From contig NZ_JACHCG010000001.1 of the NCBI RefSeq assembly GCF_014200595.1, positions 2,418,001-2,482,000 of the forward strand: DNA of 64,000 nt, given 5' to 3'. Below the pieces are notes generated by a model. That model did not search any database. It was given only the letters and a program-made list of their open reading frames with translations, and was not told the DNA's origin. Position numbers and translations under genes: made by a program. This document shows positions 42,672 to 51,249 of the stretch, piece after piece. The DNA comes from Pedobacter cryoconitis. Lineage in GTDB: Bacteria > Bacteroidota > Bacteroidia > Sphingobacteriales > Sphingobacteriaceae. Every line of letters begins with the position of its first letter. Within the stretch, counting starts at the first letter, position 1.

Positions 42672-43730
42672 CTATCGTTTCAGCATGTTTTGCTGATAAT
42701 TTAAGGGAGTAGTGTTGGTTTGTTTTTTGAAAGCAGCAAAGAAAGTAGATTTAGAGTTAAACCCTACTTCATAACCAACGGATTCAAGGGTAAGCCGATC
42801 ATCGGTGCTAATAATTTTACAAGCTTCTCTGATCCTGAATTCATTGACGAATGTGGTAAAATTCTTTCCTAAATTATCATTTAACAGCTGTGATAACTGA
42901 TGACTGGAAACATTAATTCCTTTGGATAAGTCGCTTAGTTTTAAATCCGGATTTTTATAAGCTTCGTTTTCAGTCATTACTTTTTCGAGTTTCCTGATCA
43001 GAATTTCTGCATCTGCTTCATTCACCTTTTTAACGGGAGATTTATTGGGCGTCAACAGGAATAAATCATCCGTTTTCTTTCTATATAAAATAACAGAAAT
43101 GACCAGGTACAGGATGAAAGAGAAAACAACAGCACCAGAGATATAAGAGGCAAAGGGTGCATTGATGATAGCAAGGAAATAAAAAATAAAAATGATCACA
43201 TTACTGATAAAAATCATTAACAGCCATGTTTCAGGCGTATGCATTGACGATCCTTTAAGAAATAATTTTGCAATCATTCCTTTCAGTAACAATCCGGCGG
43301 AAATCAGGTAAATAAGCCATTGCGTATAAATAATCCATACGAAATAACCCCAGACCGACGGATAATCCTGATATGGAAATCTTATTCCAACTGTTGTAAT
43401 GAGTATCAACAACAGACCAAGACTCCAAATCCAATTTCTTTTGATCGTACTGACTTCCTCTATAGCAGATTTTAAAAAGTAATAAAGAAAGGGCCCAATG
43501 AAGAAACAGGCAGAAAGTCCTATTTGCAGATAAATTTTAGGCAGGCTCTCAATAAAATGCAGCAGAACAGATTTTCCGACCCGCACACTCAGAACAATTA
43601 ACAATGCACCTAAAAAATAATTGGTCAGATACTTTTTCCTGGTAAAGAAGAAAAAATAGATCCCCAGAATCAGGGCATTGAAAGTACCTAAAGCACTGAA
43701 AAAGAATAAGAGTTCTTTACTAACGTTCAT
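42672..43730 (-). CDS. AraC-family regulator with seven-transmembrane sensor
   Basis: 352 aa. Seven hydrophobic helices in residues ~5-215 precede a cytoplasmic AraC domain: LKLSDLSKGINVSSHQLSQLL and LTLESVGYEVGFNSKSTFFAAF, with the TPLNYQ end. Membrane-bound AraC proteins of this type are frequent in Bacteroidota. Lies upstream of beta-barrel gene 2 on the same strand. Signal unknown. Confidence 0.92.
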   Translation of the reverse strand: MNVSKELLFFFSALGTFNALILGIYFFFFTRKKYLTNYFLGALLIVLSVRVGKSVLLHFIESLPKIYLQIGLSACFFIGPFLYYFLKSAIEEVSTIKRNWIWSLGLLLILITTVGIRFPYQDYPSVWGYFVWIIYTQWLIYLISAGLLLKGMIAKLFLKGSSMHTPETWLLMIFISNVIIFIFYFLAIINAPFASYISGAVVFSFILYLVISVILYRKKTDDLFLLTPNKSPVKKVNEADAEILIRKLEKVMTENEAYKNPDLKLSDLSKGINVSSHQLSQLLNDNLGKNFTTFVNEFRIREACKIISTDDRLTLESVGYEVGFNSKSTFFAAFKKQTNTTPLNYQQNMLKR

Positions 43731-43867
43731 ATTAAATTATTTATTCTTTACGTGGATTGGGTATTAATTTTTCAATTTAAATTACAAGGCATAATTTCAC
43801 GAAAAATAGGGAATATTATGATTCAATTTTATATTTTTAACTGATAATTTAGTTAAAGCTGTATTGT

Positions 43868-44431
43868 ATGAGTTTTTTAAAAAACATATTCTCTTCTAAA
43901 AAGATAAAAGATAGTAATCAGGAAGAAAGTGAATTTAAAGGTGTGTATAGCACTGAAGCTTTTGATCAAAGATACGTAGCACAGGATTATGATAAGGATC
44001 AGAAGATTTATGGTGACAGCTTAAAAATGATTGAAAGTTATTTTATAGATAATAAGCTGGAAAAAAACATAACATCACCTATAAACCATCCATTAAATTT
44101 GGACCAGGCTATAGATGATGGTATGGGGTTCCTAAACTATGGTAAGGCATTTCAGCTTCAGGACAATGAAATCATCCTGTTTTTAGCATTTGCTTTTAAT
44201 GATTTTATGATCAGGAACATGGATTTTAATCTGTACCTGGACAAAGAGCCTGAATTTCCTTTGAGAACTATGGTACTGAAATATGATCAGGATGAAGTTG
44301 TTTTATCCGTTTATCCATTTGAATATGCGCTAAAGGTCATGAATAATGAGTCCTCGTTTAATAATTTATATACTAAAGTGAAAAATCAGCTGGAAAGGAT
44401 TCCCCGCATGAATAAGAACTCCGATAACTAA
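43868..44431 (+). CDS. Hypothetical cytoplasmic protein, 187 aa
   Basis: Acidic, soluble, no signal or membrane segment; short basic N-terminus (FLKNIFSSKKIKD) and a central LQDNEIILFLAFAFNDFMI. I do not recognise a family. Its stop overlaps the stop of the convergent aldo/keto reductase gene by 4 bp. Clean start after an AT-rich region. Confidence 0.7.
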   Translation: MSFLKNIFSSKKIKDSNQEESEFKGVYSTEAFDQRYVAQDYDKDQKIYGDSLKMIESYFIDNKLEKNITSPINHPLNLDQAIDDGMGFLNYGKAFQLQDNEIILFLAFAFNDFMIRNMDFNLYLDKEPEFPLRTMVLKYDQDEVVLSVYPFEYALKVMNNESSFNNLYTKVKNQLERIPRMNKNSDN

Positions 44432-45390
44432 TTTTGAACAGTTGCCAGTAAATCATGCGGATAACCTAAAGTAACAGCACTCAGCTGATCGAGCTGAATA
44501 ATATGATCCGGACTTAATTGAATAGATGCAGCTTGTAAACCAGCGTTGATATGATCAATTGTACGCGCTCCGACTATCGGGAAACCATCTTTTGATAAAC
44601 CCCAGGCTAAAGCTACCTGACCAGGTTCAACATGAAGTTCTTTTGCAATAATAAAGAGCTGATCGATTATTTTTGTTGTGGTTTCATTTTCGTGATAGTC
44701 CGAAGCTTGATTAAGATTCATGCGTCCGGTCTCCCCTTTGCGATACTTTCCTGTTAACAGTCCACCTGCCAATGGAGAATACATCATCGTACCTAAACCA
44801 AATTGTGCAGCCATAGGCATAAGTTCACGGTCAGCAGTACGCTGCAATAAGTTATATTCCAGCTGAATGGCAGCTAAATGTGCCTGACTTGCAATCGCAG
44901 CAGTTTTCCAGGAGGGAAAGTTTGCCAAACCTGTATACAGGATTTTCCCGGCACTGACCAGGTCTTCAAGCCCTCTTATAATTTCATCAAAAGGAGTTAT
45001 ACCATCATCGAAATGCGGCATATAAATATCAATATAATCAGTTTTCAGCCGTTTCAAACTTGCTTCTACACCTTGTCTCATTGCTTTGCGGTGATTTCCT
45101 GAATTACTGATAGCTGGCCTGGCTTCACTGCTGCGCGTATATTTAGTGGAAATGATGAAATTACTTCGTTGATGTTCAATAAATCCCCCAACCAGTTCTT
45201 CTGATTCTCCAAGCTGATAAGTGTCTGCTGTATCTATAAAATTCCCTCCTGCATCTGCATAAGCAGCCAATATCTTCCTGGCATCTTCTGGGCTTGCTCC
45301 GTACCCCTTTCGTACGCCAAACATAGAGGCACCTAATATGATTTCACTGGCAAACAACCCTGTATTTTTTCCGAATAATTTATACTTCAT
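44428..45390 (-). CDS. Aldo/keto reductase
   Basis: 320 aa (beta/alpha)8 oxidoreductase using NADPH. Catalytic residues visible: DTADTYQLGES (Asp, Tyr), ISTKYTR (Lys) and IYMPHFDD (His). LEYNLLQR and VALAWGLSKDGFPIVGART near the cofactor site fit the family. Divergent from an HxlR regulator with palindromic sites between, so it is probably induced by a reactive electrophile or redox signal. Substrate unknown. Confidence 0.93.
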   Translation of the reverse strand: MKYKLFGKNTGLFASEIILGASMFGVRKGYGASPEDARKILAAYADAGGNFIDTADTYQLGESEELVGGFIEHQRSNFIISTKYTRSSEARPAISNSGNHRKAMRQGVEASLKRLKTDYIDIYMPHFDDGITPFDEIIRGLEDLVSAGKILYTGLANFPSWKTAAIASQAHLAAIQLEYNLLQRTADRELMPMAAQFGLGTMMYSPLAGGLLTGKYRKGETGRMNLNQASDYHENETTTKIIDQLFIIAKELHVEPGQVALAWGLSKDGFPIVGARTIDHINAGLQAASIQLSPDHIIQLDQLSAVTLGYPHDLLATVQN

Positions 45391-45444
45391 GATCTTGATT
45401 TTATCTTATAAAATTGAGGATATGAACCATAGCATACAAGTACG

Positions 45445-45464
45445 GCTAAATTTAGCTATAGCTA
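45445..45464. promoter_or_regulatory. Overlapping palindromes, candidate HxlR operator
   Basis: GCTAAATTTAGC (45445-45456) and TAGCTATAGCTA (45453-45464) are both perfect 12-bp palindromes that overlap by 4 bp, between the divergent reductase and HxlR genes. TATATTTG (45484-45491) just beyond is an exact -7 match for the HxlR gene. This position suits repression of one or both promoters. Confidence 0.6.
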
Positions 45465-45510
45465 ATATTATATTGGTATGACCTATATTTGATCATTAAA
45501 TCAATTTGCC

Positions 45511-45864
45511 ATGTACATAAAAAAGATACCTGTTTCACTGGATTGCGGATTACATTTATTCATGGAAGTGATCAATGGGAAATGGAAGATCAATTTGATC
45601 TGGTGTATTTACTCCGGTATTAAACGCCCCGGTGAGTTGCAGCGTAAATTGCCCAAAGCATCCAGAAGGGTTTTGGATACACAGCTGAAACAGTTAACTG
45701 ATCATGGTATCATTTCCAAAGTCACTTACAATGAGCTGCCTTTAAAAGTAGAATATGAATTAACTCCTTTAGGAGAAACATTAATACCTGCAATTAGCCA
45801 TGCTGCCCATTGGGGCGAAGATCATCGCACAGCATTAGAAAAAGTGATCAGATCACAGGAATGA
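45511..45864 (+). CDS. HxlR-family transcriptional regulator
   Basis: 117 aa winged-helix protein: CGLHLFMEVINGKWKINLIW, RPGELQRKLPKASRRVLDTQ and YELTPLGETLIPAI are the family hallmarks. Cys13 lies just before the first helix, where redox- or electrophile-sensing Cys is found in this family. Divergent from the aldo/keto reductase, its likely target. Confidence 0.92.
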   Translation: MYIKKIPVSLDCGLHLFMEVINGKWKINLIWCIYSGIKRPGELQRKLPKASRRVLDTQLKQLTDHGIISKVTYNELPLKVEYELTPLGETLIPAISHAAHWGEDHRTALEKVIRSQE

Positions 45865-46093
45865 TGTGACCACAATCTTTTCTTAAGCCTTAGATTATTC
45901 TTTAACCGCACCTAAAGCGGTTAAGTCATTAAAACCTACTATATTTTTAAAAGATTTTGCGCGTGCCGATGCCAGTCTTCATGCGACTTAGGGTTTTCAT
46001 CCCAATTATATCTTGCGGTAAACAAATACACAACTCTATATTTTGAAATTCAAAAAGCCCTGTAGTATATACCAATTTCAGACTGGTACTTTT

Positions 46094-46261
46094 TTACTTC
46101 ACATTGATTGATCGTAATTCATACCGATCACTTAAAGCAATAAACAGTGAGGTTATTAATTTTCCTGCTGTACTTGCAAAAAATCTGCTGATTGGATCGA
46201 TTTCTTTAGTTTCCAGACTGGATATATATTCTTTGCGGCTTATTTTCAGGGATTTATTCAT
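46094..46261 (-). CDS. Hypothetical protein, 55 aa
   Basis: ATG at 46261, TAA at 46094. MNKSLKISRKEYISSLETKE start, then a Ser/Ala-containing hydrophobic stretch ISRFFASTAGKLITSLFIAL. One possible amphipathic or membrane helix. Not recognised; could be a chance ORF. Confidence 0.3.
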   Translation of the reverse strand: MNKSLKISRKEYISSLETKEIDPISRFFASTAGKLITSLFIALSDRYELRSINVK

Positions 46262-46394
46262 TCTCGTTGAATTTTCAAATGTCGGCTACTAATGATGCGG
46301 AAGATAATTAAATAAATATATTACAGGGTAGCTTAGAAACCATATAAATACATATTAATGCATATTATTAGGCTAATAATTTATAAAAAATTTT

Positions 46395-46402
46395 TATGTT
46401 TG
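46395..46402 (+). promoter_or_regulatory. -7 element TATGTTTG for a small ORF
   Basis: Exact TAnnTTTG match 18 bp before the ATG at 46421. A -33-like ATTAGG lies about 25 bp upstream. Confidence 0.45.
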
Positions 46403-46420
46403 TTGTCTAATACAAAAGAT

Positions 46421-46510
46421 ATGAAAGATAACACAATAACAGCCCTTTTAGGTTTTTTCTACATTGGAGTATGGGTATTTATTACTTTGGGAGTTTTATA
46501 TTGTTCATAG
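46421..46510 (+). CDS. Single-helix membrane peptide, 29 aa
   Basis: ATG at 46421, TAG at 46508-46510. Polar start MKDNT, then a hydrophobic helix with GFFYIGVWVFITLGVL. A consensus promoter lies immediately upstream and a strong terminator 45 bp downstream, so it is a self-contained transcription unit rather than random sequence. It may be a small membrane protein, a type I toxin-like peptide or simply part of a small RNA. Function unknown. Confidence 0.5.
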   Translation: MKDNTITALLGFFYIGVWVFITLGVLYCS

Positions 46511-46554
46511 TTATATAACATTACTGGCTATTAAACTTATAGCAATACTTGATT

Positions 46555-46591
46555 ATCCTTGCAGATTTTATGTTTGCAGGGATTTTTTTTT
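46555..46591 (+). terminator. Rho-independent terminator
   Basis: ATCCTTGCA (46555-46563) pairs with TGCAGGGAT (46575-46583) with one G-U pair, followed by nine T. Confidence 0.85.
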
Positions 46592-46692
46592 CCTGAAAAT
46601 TGGATGTAACATAAATCGTTAATGCTGGTCTTATGCTATATCCTTTATTTTTTGAGGCGGATATAATCAAAATAATTAATCTCTCTTACAAA

Positions 46693-48183
46693 ATGGGCTT
46701 TAAACAGCTTACAGTAACGTTTTTAATTTCCGGAATGCTGATCCCTGCTTTATCTAAGGCACAAAATTCTGATCAACCAGATAGTATTGATGTATTTGTC
46801 GCACAAAAAATGCAGCAACAACACATTCCTGCTTTACAGCTGGCAGTAGTTCGTCACGGACAACTGATCAAACAAAAAACTTATGGAACTGCAAATCTGG
46901 AAAATTCTATTCCTGCAACGGATCAAAGTATTTTCTCCATCAACTCCATTACCAAAGCCTTTACAGGAGTTGCAGTGATGCAATTGGCTGAAGAAGGAAA
47001 GCTGAAAATTACCGATCCTATTTCACTGTATATAGATAGTTTGCCTGCTTACTGGCAGAAAATAACTTTGCAGCAGGTATTAACCAATACTTCGGGCTTA
47101 CCAGATATTCTCGATGACAATGAACAGGTACTGGAAAATGCAAATGAATACCGTGCATGGGAAAAAGTAAAAACATTACCTCTGGAATTTAATGCCGGTG
47201 AGAAGTTTAGTTATAATCAGACTGGCTATGTTATTCTTGGAAAAATCATTACGAAACTGAGCGGCGTCCATTTCACGAAATTTATAGAAGAAAGACAATT
47301 TAAGCCTGCCGGAATGCAATTAACGCGATTTGGCGATTCCTATGATGTGATTCAAAACTCAGCAGGTGCTTATACGATGAAGAAATTTGTTAATGGCCGG
47401 ATGGTAAGAGGTAACAGTCCTGGTACTGCTTATATACAGTTCCCCCTGTTTTTCAGAACAGCCGCAGGAATTTTATCGACTTCAAAGGACATGGCACAAT
47501 GGCTTATCGCTCTGCAAGATGGCAAACTATTAAAAGATGAAAAAAGTATAGCTGCGTTGTGGACACCAGCAGTATTAAATAATGGAAAAATTGGCGGGTT
47601 TGACCAGCTGACAAATGGTTATGCACTTGGATGGCCAACGGTGACCAGAGCTGATCATCCTGCGGTTGGCCCGGTTGGGGGTGGCAGATCTGCTTTGTTC
47701 GTCTATTTAAAAGATGATCTTTCGATAGTAGTCCTGACTAATTTATTAGGGGCTAATCCGGAAAGGTTTATTGATGAAATAGGCGCATATTATATCCCTG
47801 AAATGCATGAAACAAACGGCTTTGGCTTATCTCCGGTTATCCGAAAACTAAGGGCTGCGTTACTTAAACAAGGTTTCGATAAGTCAGTGACTGTAGTGGC
47901 CGAACTCAAAAAGAAAGATCCGGCATTTTCTCCGGGTGAAGATGAACTTAATGGCTGGGGATATAAATTGTTAAGCCAGAAAGAAACGGCTAAGGCTTTA
48001 GCAATCCTTAAATTGAATTCGGTTCTTTATCCCCAAAGTGCAAATACACATGATAGCCTGGGAGAAGTTTTGGAAATTATGGGTGATTATAAAGGAGCGC
48101 TGGTGAGTTATAAAAAATCGCTGGCACTGAATCCTAAAAACACAAATGCTTTAAATCGTATCAAAGCGCTTTCAGGAAGTTAA
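46693..48183 (+). CDS. Serine hydrolase (class C beta-lactamase fold) with TPR tail
   Basis: 496 aa from the ATG at 46693, which starts a signal peptide (MGFKQLTVTFLISGML...SKAQ); an earlier ATG at 46633 would add 20 residues. Catalytic S85-x-x-K88 in INSITKAFTG and the Tyr motif YNQTGYVIL. A C-terminal TPR-like part (ANTHDSLGEVLEIMGDYKGA) is common in Bacteroidota members. Periplasmic peptidase or esterase; beta-lactamase activity is not implied. Confidence 0.9.
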   Translation: MGFKQLTVTFLISGMLIPALSKAQNSDQPDSIDVFVAQKMQQQHIPALQLAVVRHGQLIKQKTYGTANLENSIPATDQSIFSINSITKAFTGVAVMQLAEEGKLKITDPISLYIDSLPAYWQKITLQQVLTNTSGLPDILDDNEQVLENANEYRAWEKVKTLPLEFNAGEKFSYNQTGYVILGKIITKLSGVHFTKFIEERQFKPAGMQLTRFGDSYDVIQNSAGAYTMKKFVNGRMVRGNSPGTAYIQFPLFFRTAAGILSTSKDMAQWLIALQDGKLLKDEKSIAALWTPAVLNNGKIGGFDQLTNGYALGWPTVTRADHPAVGPVGGGRSALFVYLKDDLSIVVLTNLLGANPERFIDEIGAYYIPEMHETNGFGLSPVIRKLRAALLKQGFDKSVTVVAELKKKDPAFSPGEDELNGWGYKLLSQKETAKALAILKLNSVLYPQSANTHDSLGEVLEIMGDYKGALVSYKKSLALNPKNTNALNRIKALSGS

Positions 48184-48208
48184 ATCTATCGTTTAAAAAA
48201 GCAAATTC

Positions 48209-49468
48209 TTAAGTTATTTTAAGGCTTTGCTTGTTTAACTTTTTAACAATCCAGGGTAAGCTTAATCCCTGTCCGATCAGCGTGAACAATACTACGGCTA
48301 CTGAAATAAAGATAATGGCATTCCGCTGGGGAAAAGGGCTTCCATCAGTTAAGGTCATAGGCAAACCAATTGCAATAGCAAGCGATACTATTCCCCGCAT
48401 ACCTGACCAGCTGATAATTAAACTGGTATTAAAATCCAGTAATGCCTGTTCACTAACCCCACGTTTTTGTTTTTGAAATGCTTTTTGCAGGTTAATTTGT
48501 TGTAAAAACACCCTTGCCATACGGAATAATAAAGCGCCGATAGTAATGATAAATGCATAACCAACATAAGAAGGGATCAGCTCGCGGTTTATGTTTTTCA
48601 TGATATAAGGCAACTCCAGGCCTATCAAAATAAAGATCAGTCCATTCAGCAGGAAAATGATAATATCCCATATCGATCTGGATTGAGTCTTTAACTTTTC
48701 AGGAAACACTTTAGTACTAAATCTTGAAATCCCCAGCCCTAATACAACAACCGCTATAACGCCTGAAACGTGTAATTCTTCTGCTGTCCGATAAGTCAAA
48801 AACGGCATGAGCAACATAAAGCTGATCGAAACTATCGTATTGTCTTTCACTTGCTGGAGTATAAAAGACAATATTCTACCCATAATCATCCCAATAACAA
48901 ACCCTCCTGCCATCAGGATTGCAAATTCCAGTGATGCTCTCCAGAATACAAAAGCAGAACCGGTAACTGCGGCAACTGCAAATCTGTAGGCCACTAAAGC
49001 AGAGGCATCGTTCACCAGGCTCTCCCCTTCTAAAATAGTATTGGTTTTATGAGATAAACCCAGACCTTTGGTAATGCTCATTGCGGCTACAGCATCTGTT
49101 GCGGAAAGAATTGCGCCCAAAACAAAAGATAGTGGCCAGTTCATTCCAGGTATTAAATAATGCGCAATCACAGCAATTCCGGATGCAGTGATAAAGACGA
49201 GAGAAATGGCCAGAGCCGATATGGTATTAATATTTGTTTTAAACTCCTTAAACGAGATGTTAAATGCAGCATCATACAATAGCGGAGGCAGAAAAATCAG
49301 AAAAACGATATTAGGACTGATTTCAATATCTGGCAAACCAGGGATAAAACCCACAGCTATACCAGCAATAATTAATAATACAGGATAAGGCAACCTGATC
49401 TTATCTGCAATTGCAGATAAACCGATCATCAATGCCATAATAAAAATGACGATACTGTAGTTTTCCAA
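48209..49468 (-). CDS. Na+/H+ antiporter, CPA1 (NhaP) type
   Basis: 419 aa, about 12 membrane helices. GESLVNDASALVAYRFA holds the Asn-Asp pair of electroneutral CPA1 exchangers; LGAILSATDAVAAMSI and SWSGMRGIVSLAIAIGLP are further family landmarks. Exports Na+ or Li+ in exchange for H+, in pH and salt homeostasis. Lacks the long C-terminal cytosolic tail of some relatives. Single gene, convergent with the serine hydrolase. Confidence 0.93.
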   Translation of the reverse strand: MENYSIVIFIMALMIGLSAIADKIRLPYPVLLIIAGIAVGFIPGLPDIEISPNIVFLIFLPPLLYDAAFNISFKEFKTNINTISALAISLVFITASGIAVIAHYLIPGMNWPLSFVLGAILSATDAVAAMSITKGLGLSHKTNTILEGESLVNDASALVAYRFAVAAVTGSAFVFWRASLEFAILMAGGFVIGMIMGRILSFILQQVKDNTIVSISFMLLMPFLTYRTAEELHVSGVIAVVVLGLGISRFSTKVFPEKLKTQSRSIWDIIIFLLNGLIFILIGLELPYIMKNINRELIPSYVGYAFIITIGALLFRMARVFLQQINLQKAFQKQKRGVSEQALLDFNTSLIISWSGMRGIVSLAIAIGLPMTLTDGSPFPQRNAIIFISVAVVLFTLIGQGLSLPWIVKKLNKQSLKIT

Positions 49469-49500
49469 TTTTACAATGGTTTATAGAAAGATGTAAAACC

Positions 49501-50049
49501 CTAAAATAATAAATAACCTATACAATTATCGTCCAAACCTGCCAATAACTGATACTTATCATCAGATAAAAAAATGATTAAAATATCATCATCGGGGTTA
49601 GCCTCAATTTGTCCGTTGGAAATCTTTTCCTGAAGATATCCGGCCTGATCGTACAAGATGGATATATTACATTTTTCATAAAAAGGTCTTAGCTCCCTTC
49701 CACAAAAACCAATACATTCAATCTTCCGGTTTTGCAAATTACTGACAACTTCCTGAAGCAGTTGTTTTGCATAGCCTTTACGTTTCACTGTAGACACCAA
49801 ACCTACCAGTTCACAAATATCATATACTGTGTGCTTCAGCTCAACTTTAAAATCAAAATTCAGGTGTGTTAAACAGCATATACTGGAGTCATCATCTTTC
49901 AAAAGATGAAATTCAGAAAGGGAAAATTTCTTTTTAAATTCTTCCACGGTCAGGCTATCCCACTCCTGCTGCTCCCAGGATCTGAGGATGATTGCTATTT
50001 CTGAAACAGTGAGCTCATCAGCATTTTTAACTTCATAAAGTAACTTCAT
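49501..50049 (-). CDS. GNAT-type N-acetyltransferase-like protein
   Basis: 182 aa. CELVGLVSTVKRKGYAKQLLQEV (~86-108) is the acetyl-CoA-binding motif A; GFCGRELRPFYEKCNI follows as the motif-B region. Substrate unknown. The ATG directly abuts the DUF4287 stop (50049/50050), so the two genes are one transcript. Confidence 0.82.
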   Translation of the reverse strand: MKLLYEVKNADELTVSEIAIILRSWEQQEWDSLTVEEFKKKFSLSEFHLLKDDDSSICCLTHLNFDFKVELKHTVYDICELVGLVSTVKRKGYAKQLLQEVVSNLQNRKIECIGFCGRELRPFYEKCNISILYDQAGYLQEKISNGQIEANPDDDILIIFLSDDKYQLLAGLDDNCIGYLLF

Positions 50050-50268
50050 TTACTCCTTCAATCCTTTAAGCAATGCATAAACAGCCATTGAATGTCCGTG
50101 TCCCAATTCAAATTCTTCTTTTAACCAGCTCACAATCTGACCGGCTTTGACGTCTGGTTTAAGTAGTCCGTTTTCAGAAAACCCTTTTTGATCTGCAAGT
50201 TGTTTCAATTCTTCAGGGCCTTTACCTGTTTTCTTCTTGATAGTATCGAGATATGCTTGAAATGACAT
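50050..50268 (-). CDS. DUF4287-family protein
   Basis: 72 aa, helical and soluble: MSFQAYLDTIKKKTGKGPEEL start, GLLKPDVKAGQIVSWLKEEFELG GHGHSMAVYALLKG end (the two last segments are read around a Gly-His pair at ~58-60). Matches the short DUF4287 pattern. Function not known. First gene of a two-gene operon with the GNAT-like protein. Confidence 0.88.
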   Translation of the reverse strand: MSFQAYLDTIKKKTGKGPEELKQLADQKGFSENGLLKPDVKAGQIVSWLKEEFELGHGHSMAVYALLKGLKE

Positions 50269-50494
50269 AAGATTAATTTTTGAATGGCAAATAGTGGGTT
50301 TGTTGCTACAATATAAGATTTATGAGCATGCAAAAAAAGGATTTCCTGAGTTTACCTTAAATTAATCAGAGACTATATTAGCAGCACTTTTTTAATTATT
50401 ACTAACAATTAATGTAATAATAAATTAAAATAATCGCATATTAGATCGTTTTTATTAAAAAAACAAAGACAGTCATATTAAAGAACCTATACCC

Positions 50495-51097
50495 ATGAAA
50501 AAAACAGTACTACTTAACCTCTTCCTTCTATTTGGGATCAGCACTGCATTTGCGCAAAAGCAGGATATCAAAGAATTATACTTTGATTATACGCAGTCCA
50601 GAATGAATGAAGATCAAAATGCAATAACCGTTGAGAAAGCTACCTCATTATTGAACCGTTCTTCAGAATTGAATGATAAACAGGTTGCCAATGTTAGTTT
50701 CCATCTGGCCAGAATCTATGAATCCATGGGCAAACCAGAAAAAGCAGAGCCTCTTTATGAAACGGTAACTAAACTTGTTCCGGGTTATTATGTGACTTAT
50801 ACTTCACTCGGGTTTATCAACTTAAAAAAATGCGATACGCTGGGCCGTAAGGTAAGTGAATCTGCAAAGCTTAAAGACGCAGCACTGAATGAGACTACTT
50901 TTAAAGCCTACAAAGTCCAGGTACTGAAAACGATTCACTATTTTGAAAAAGCAGAGGCTTGCGAAACCGACGAAAGAACGTTAGGTATCCTGACTTCACT
51001 TTATAAAAGTATCAAAGACACGACTTCTCTAGCCAGCCTTGCTGAACGTAAAGTACTGCTTGGGAAAGATTGCGTTTCTTTACTGGACGACGAATAG
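50495..51097 (+). CDS. Exported TPR-like protein
   Basis: 200 aa with signal peptide (1-20, ending AFAQ). Tetratricopeptide-like helices: KQVANVSFHLARIYESMGKPEKAEP and YVTYTSLGFINLKKC. Two Cys pairs are possible (C112, C154, C192 region). Likely periplasmic adaptor; partner unknown. Followed by a very strong terminator. Confidence 0.78.
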   Translation: MKKTVLLNLFLLFGISTAFAQKQDIKELYFDYTQSRMNEDQNAITVEKATSLLNRSSELNDKQVANVSFHLARIYESMGKPEKAEPLYETVTKLVPGYYVTYTSLGFINLKKCDTLGRKVSESAKLKDAALNETTFKAYKVQVLKTIHYFEKAEACETDERTLGILTSLYKSIKDTTSLASLAERKVLLGKDCVSLLDDE

Positions 51098-51144
51098 AAC
51101 AAAACAACGCATTACAAGCCGTTTAATAAAAGTCGTACTTCAAT

Positions 51145-51194
51145 AAAAAAAGTCGGACTATTTTTCTGAGCAGAAAATAGTCCGACTTTTTTTT
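51145..51194. terminator. Strong bidirectional terminator
   Basis: A perfect 20-bp stem between 51145-51164 and 51174-51193 with core AGTCGGACTA / TAGTCCGACT, flanked by A and T runs so it works on both strands. Separates the TPR-like gene from beta-barrel gene 3. Confidence 0.9.
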
Positions 51195-51249
51195 GTCGGT
51201 CGGGCATGCGGATTTTCAAACGCAGATTTGTATTCATAATTAGAAACAT

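Larger units (their letters stand above)
45865..46692. other. Mostly non-coding region with a small transcription unit
   Basis: About 0.8 kb. It contains a possible 55-aa minus-strand ORF (46094-46261) and a compact unit of promoter (46395-46402), 29-aa ORF (46421-46510) and terminator (46555-46591). I see no larger gene. Confidence 0.5.
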
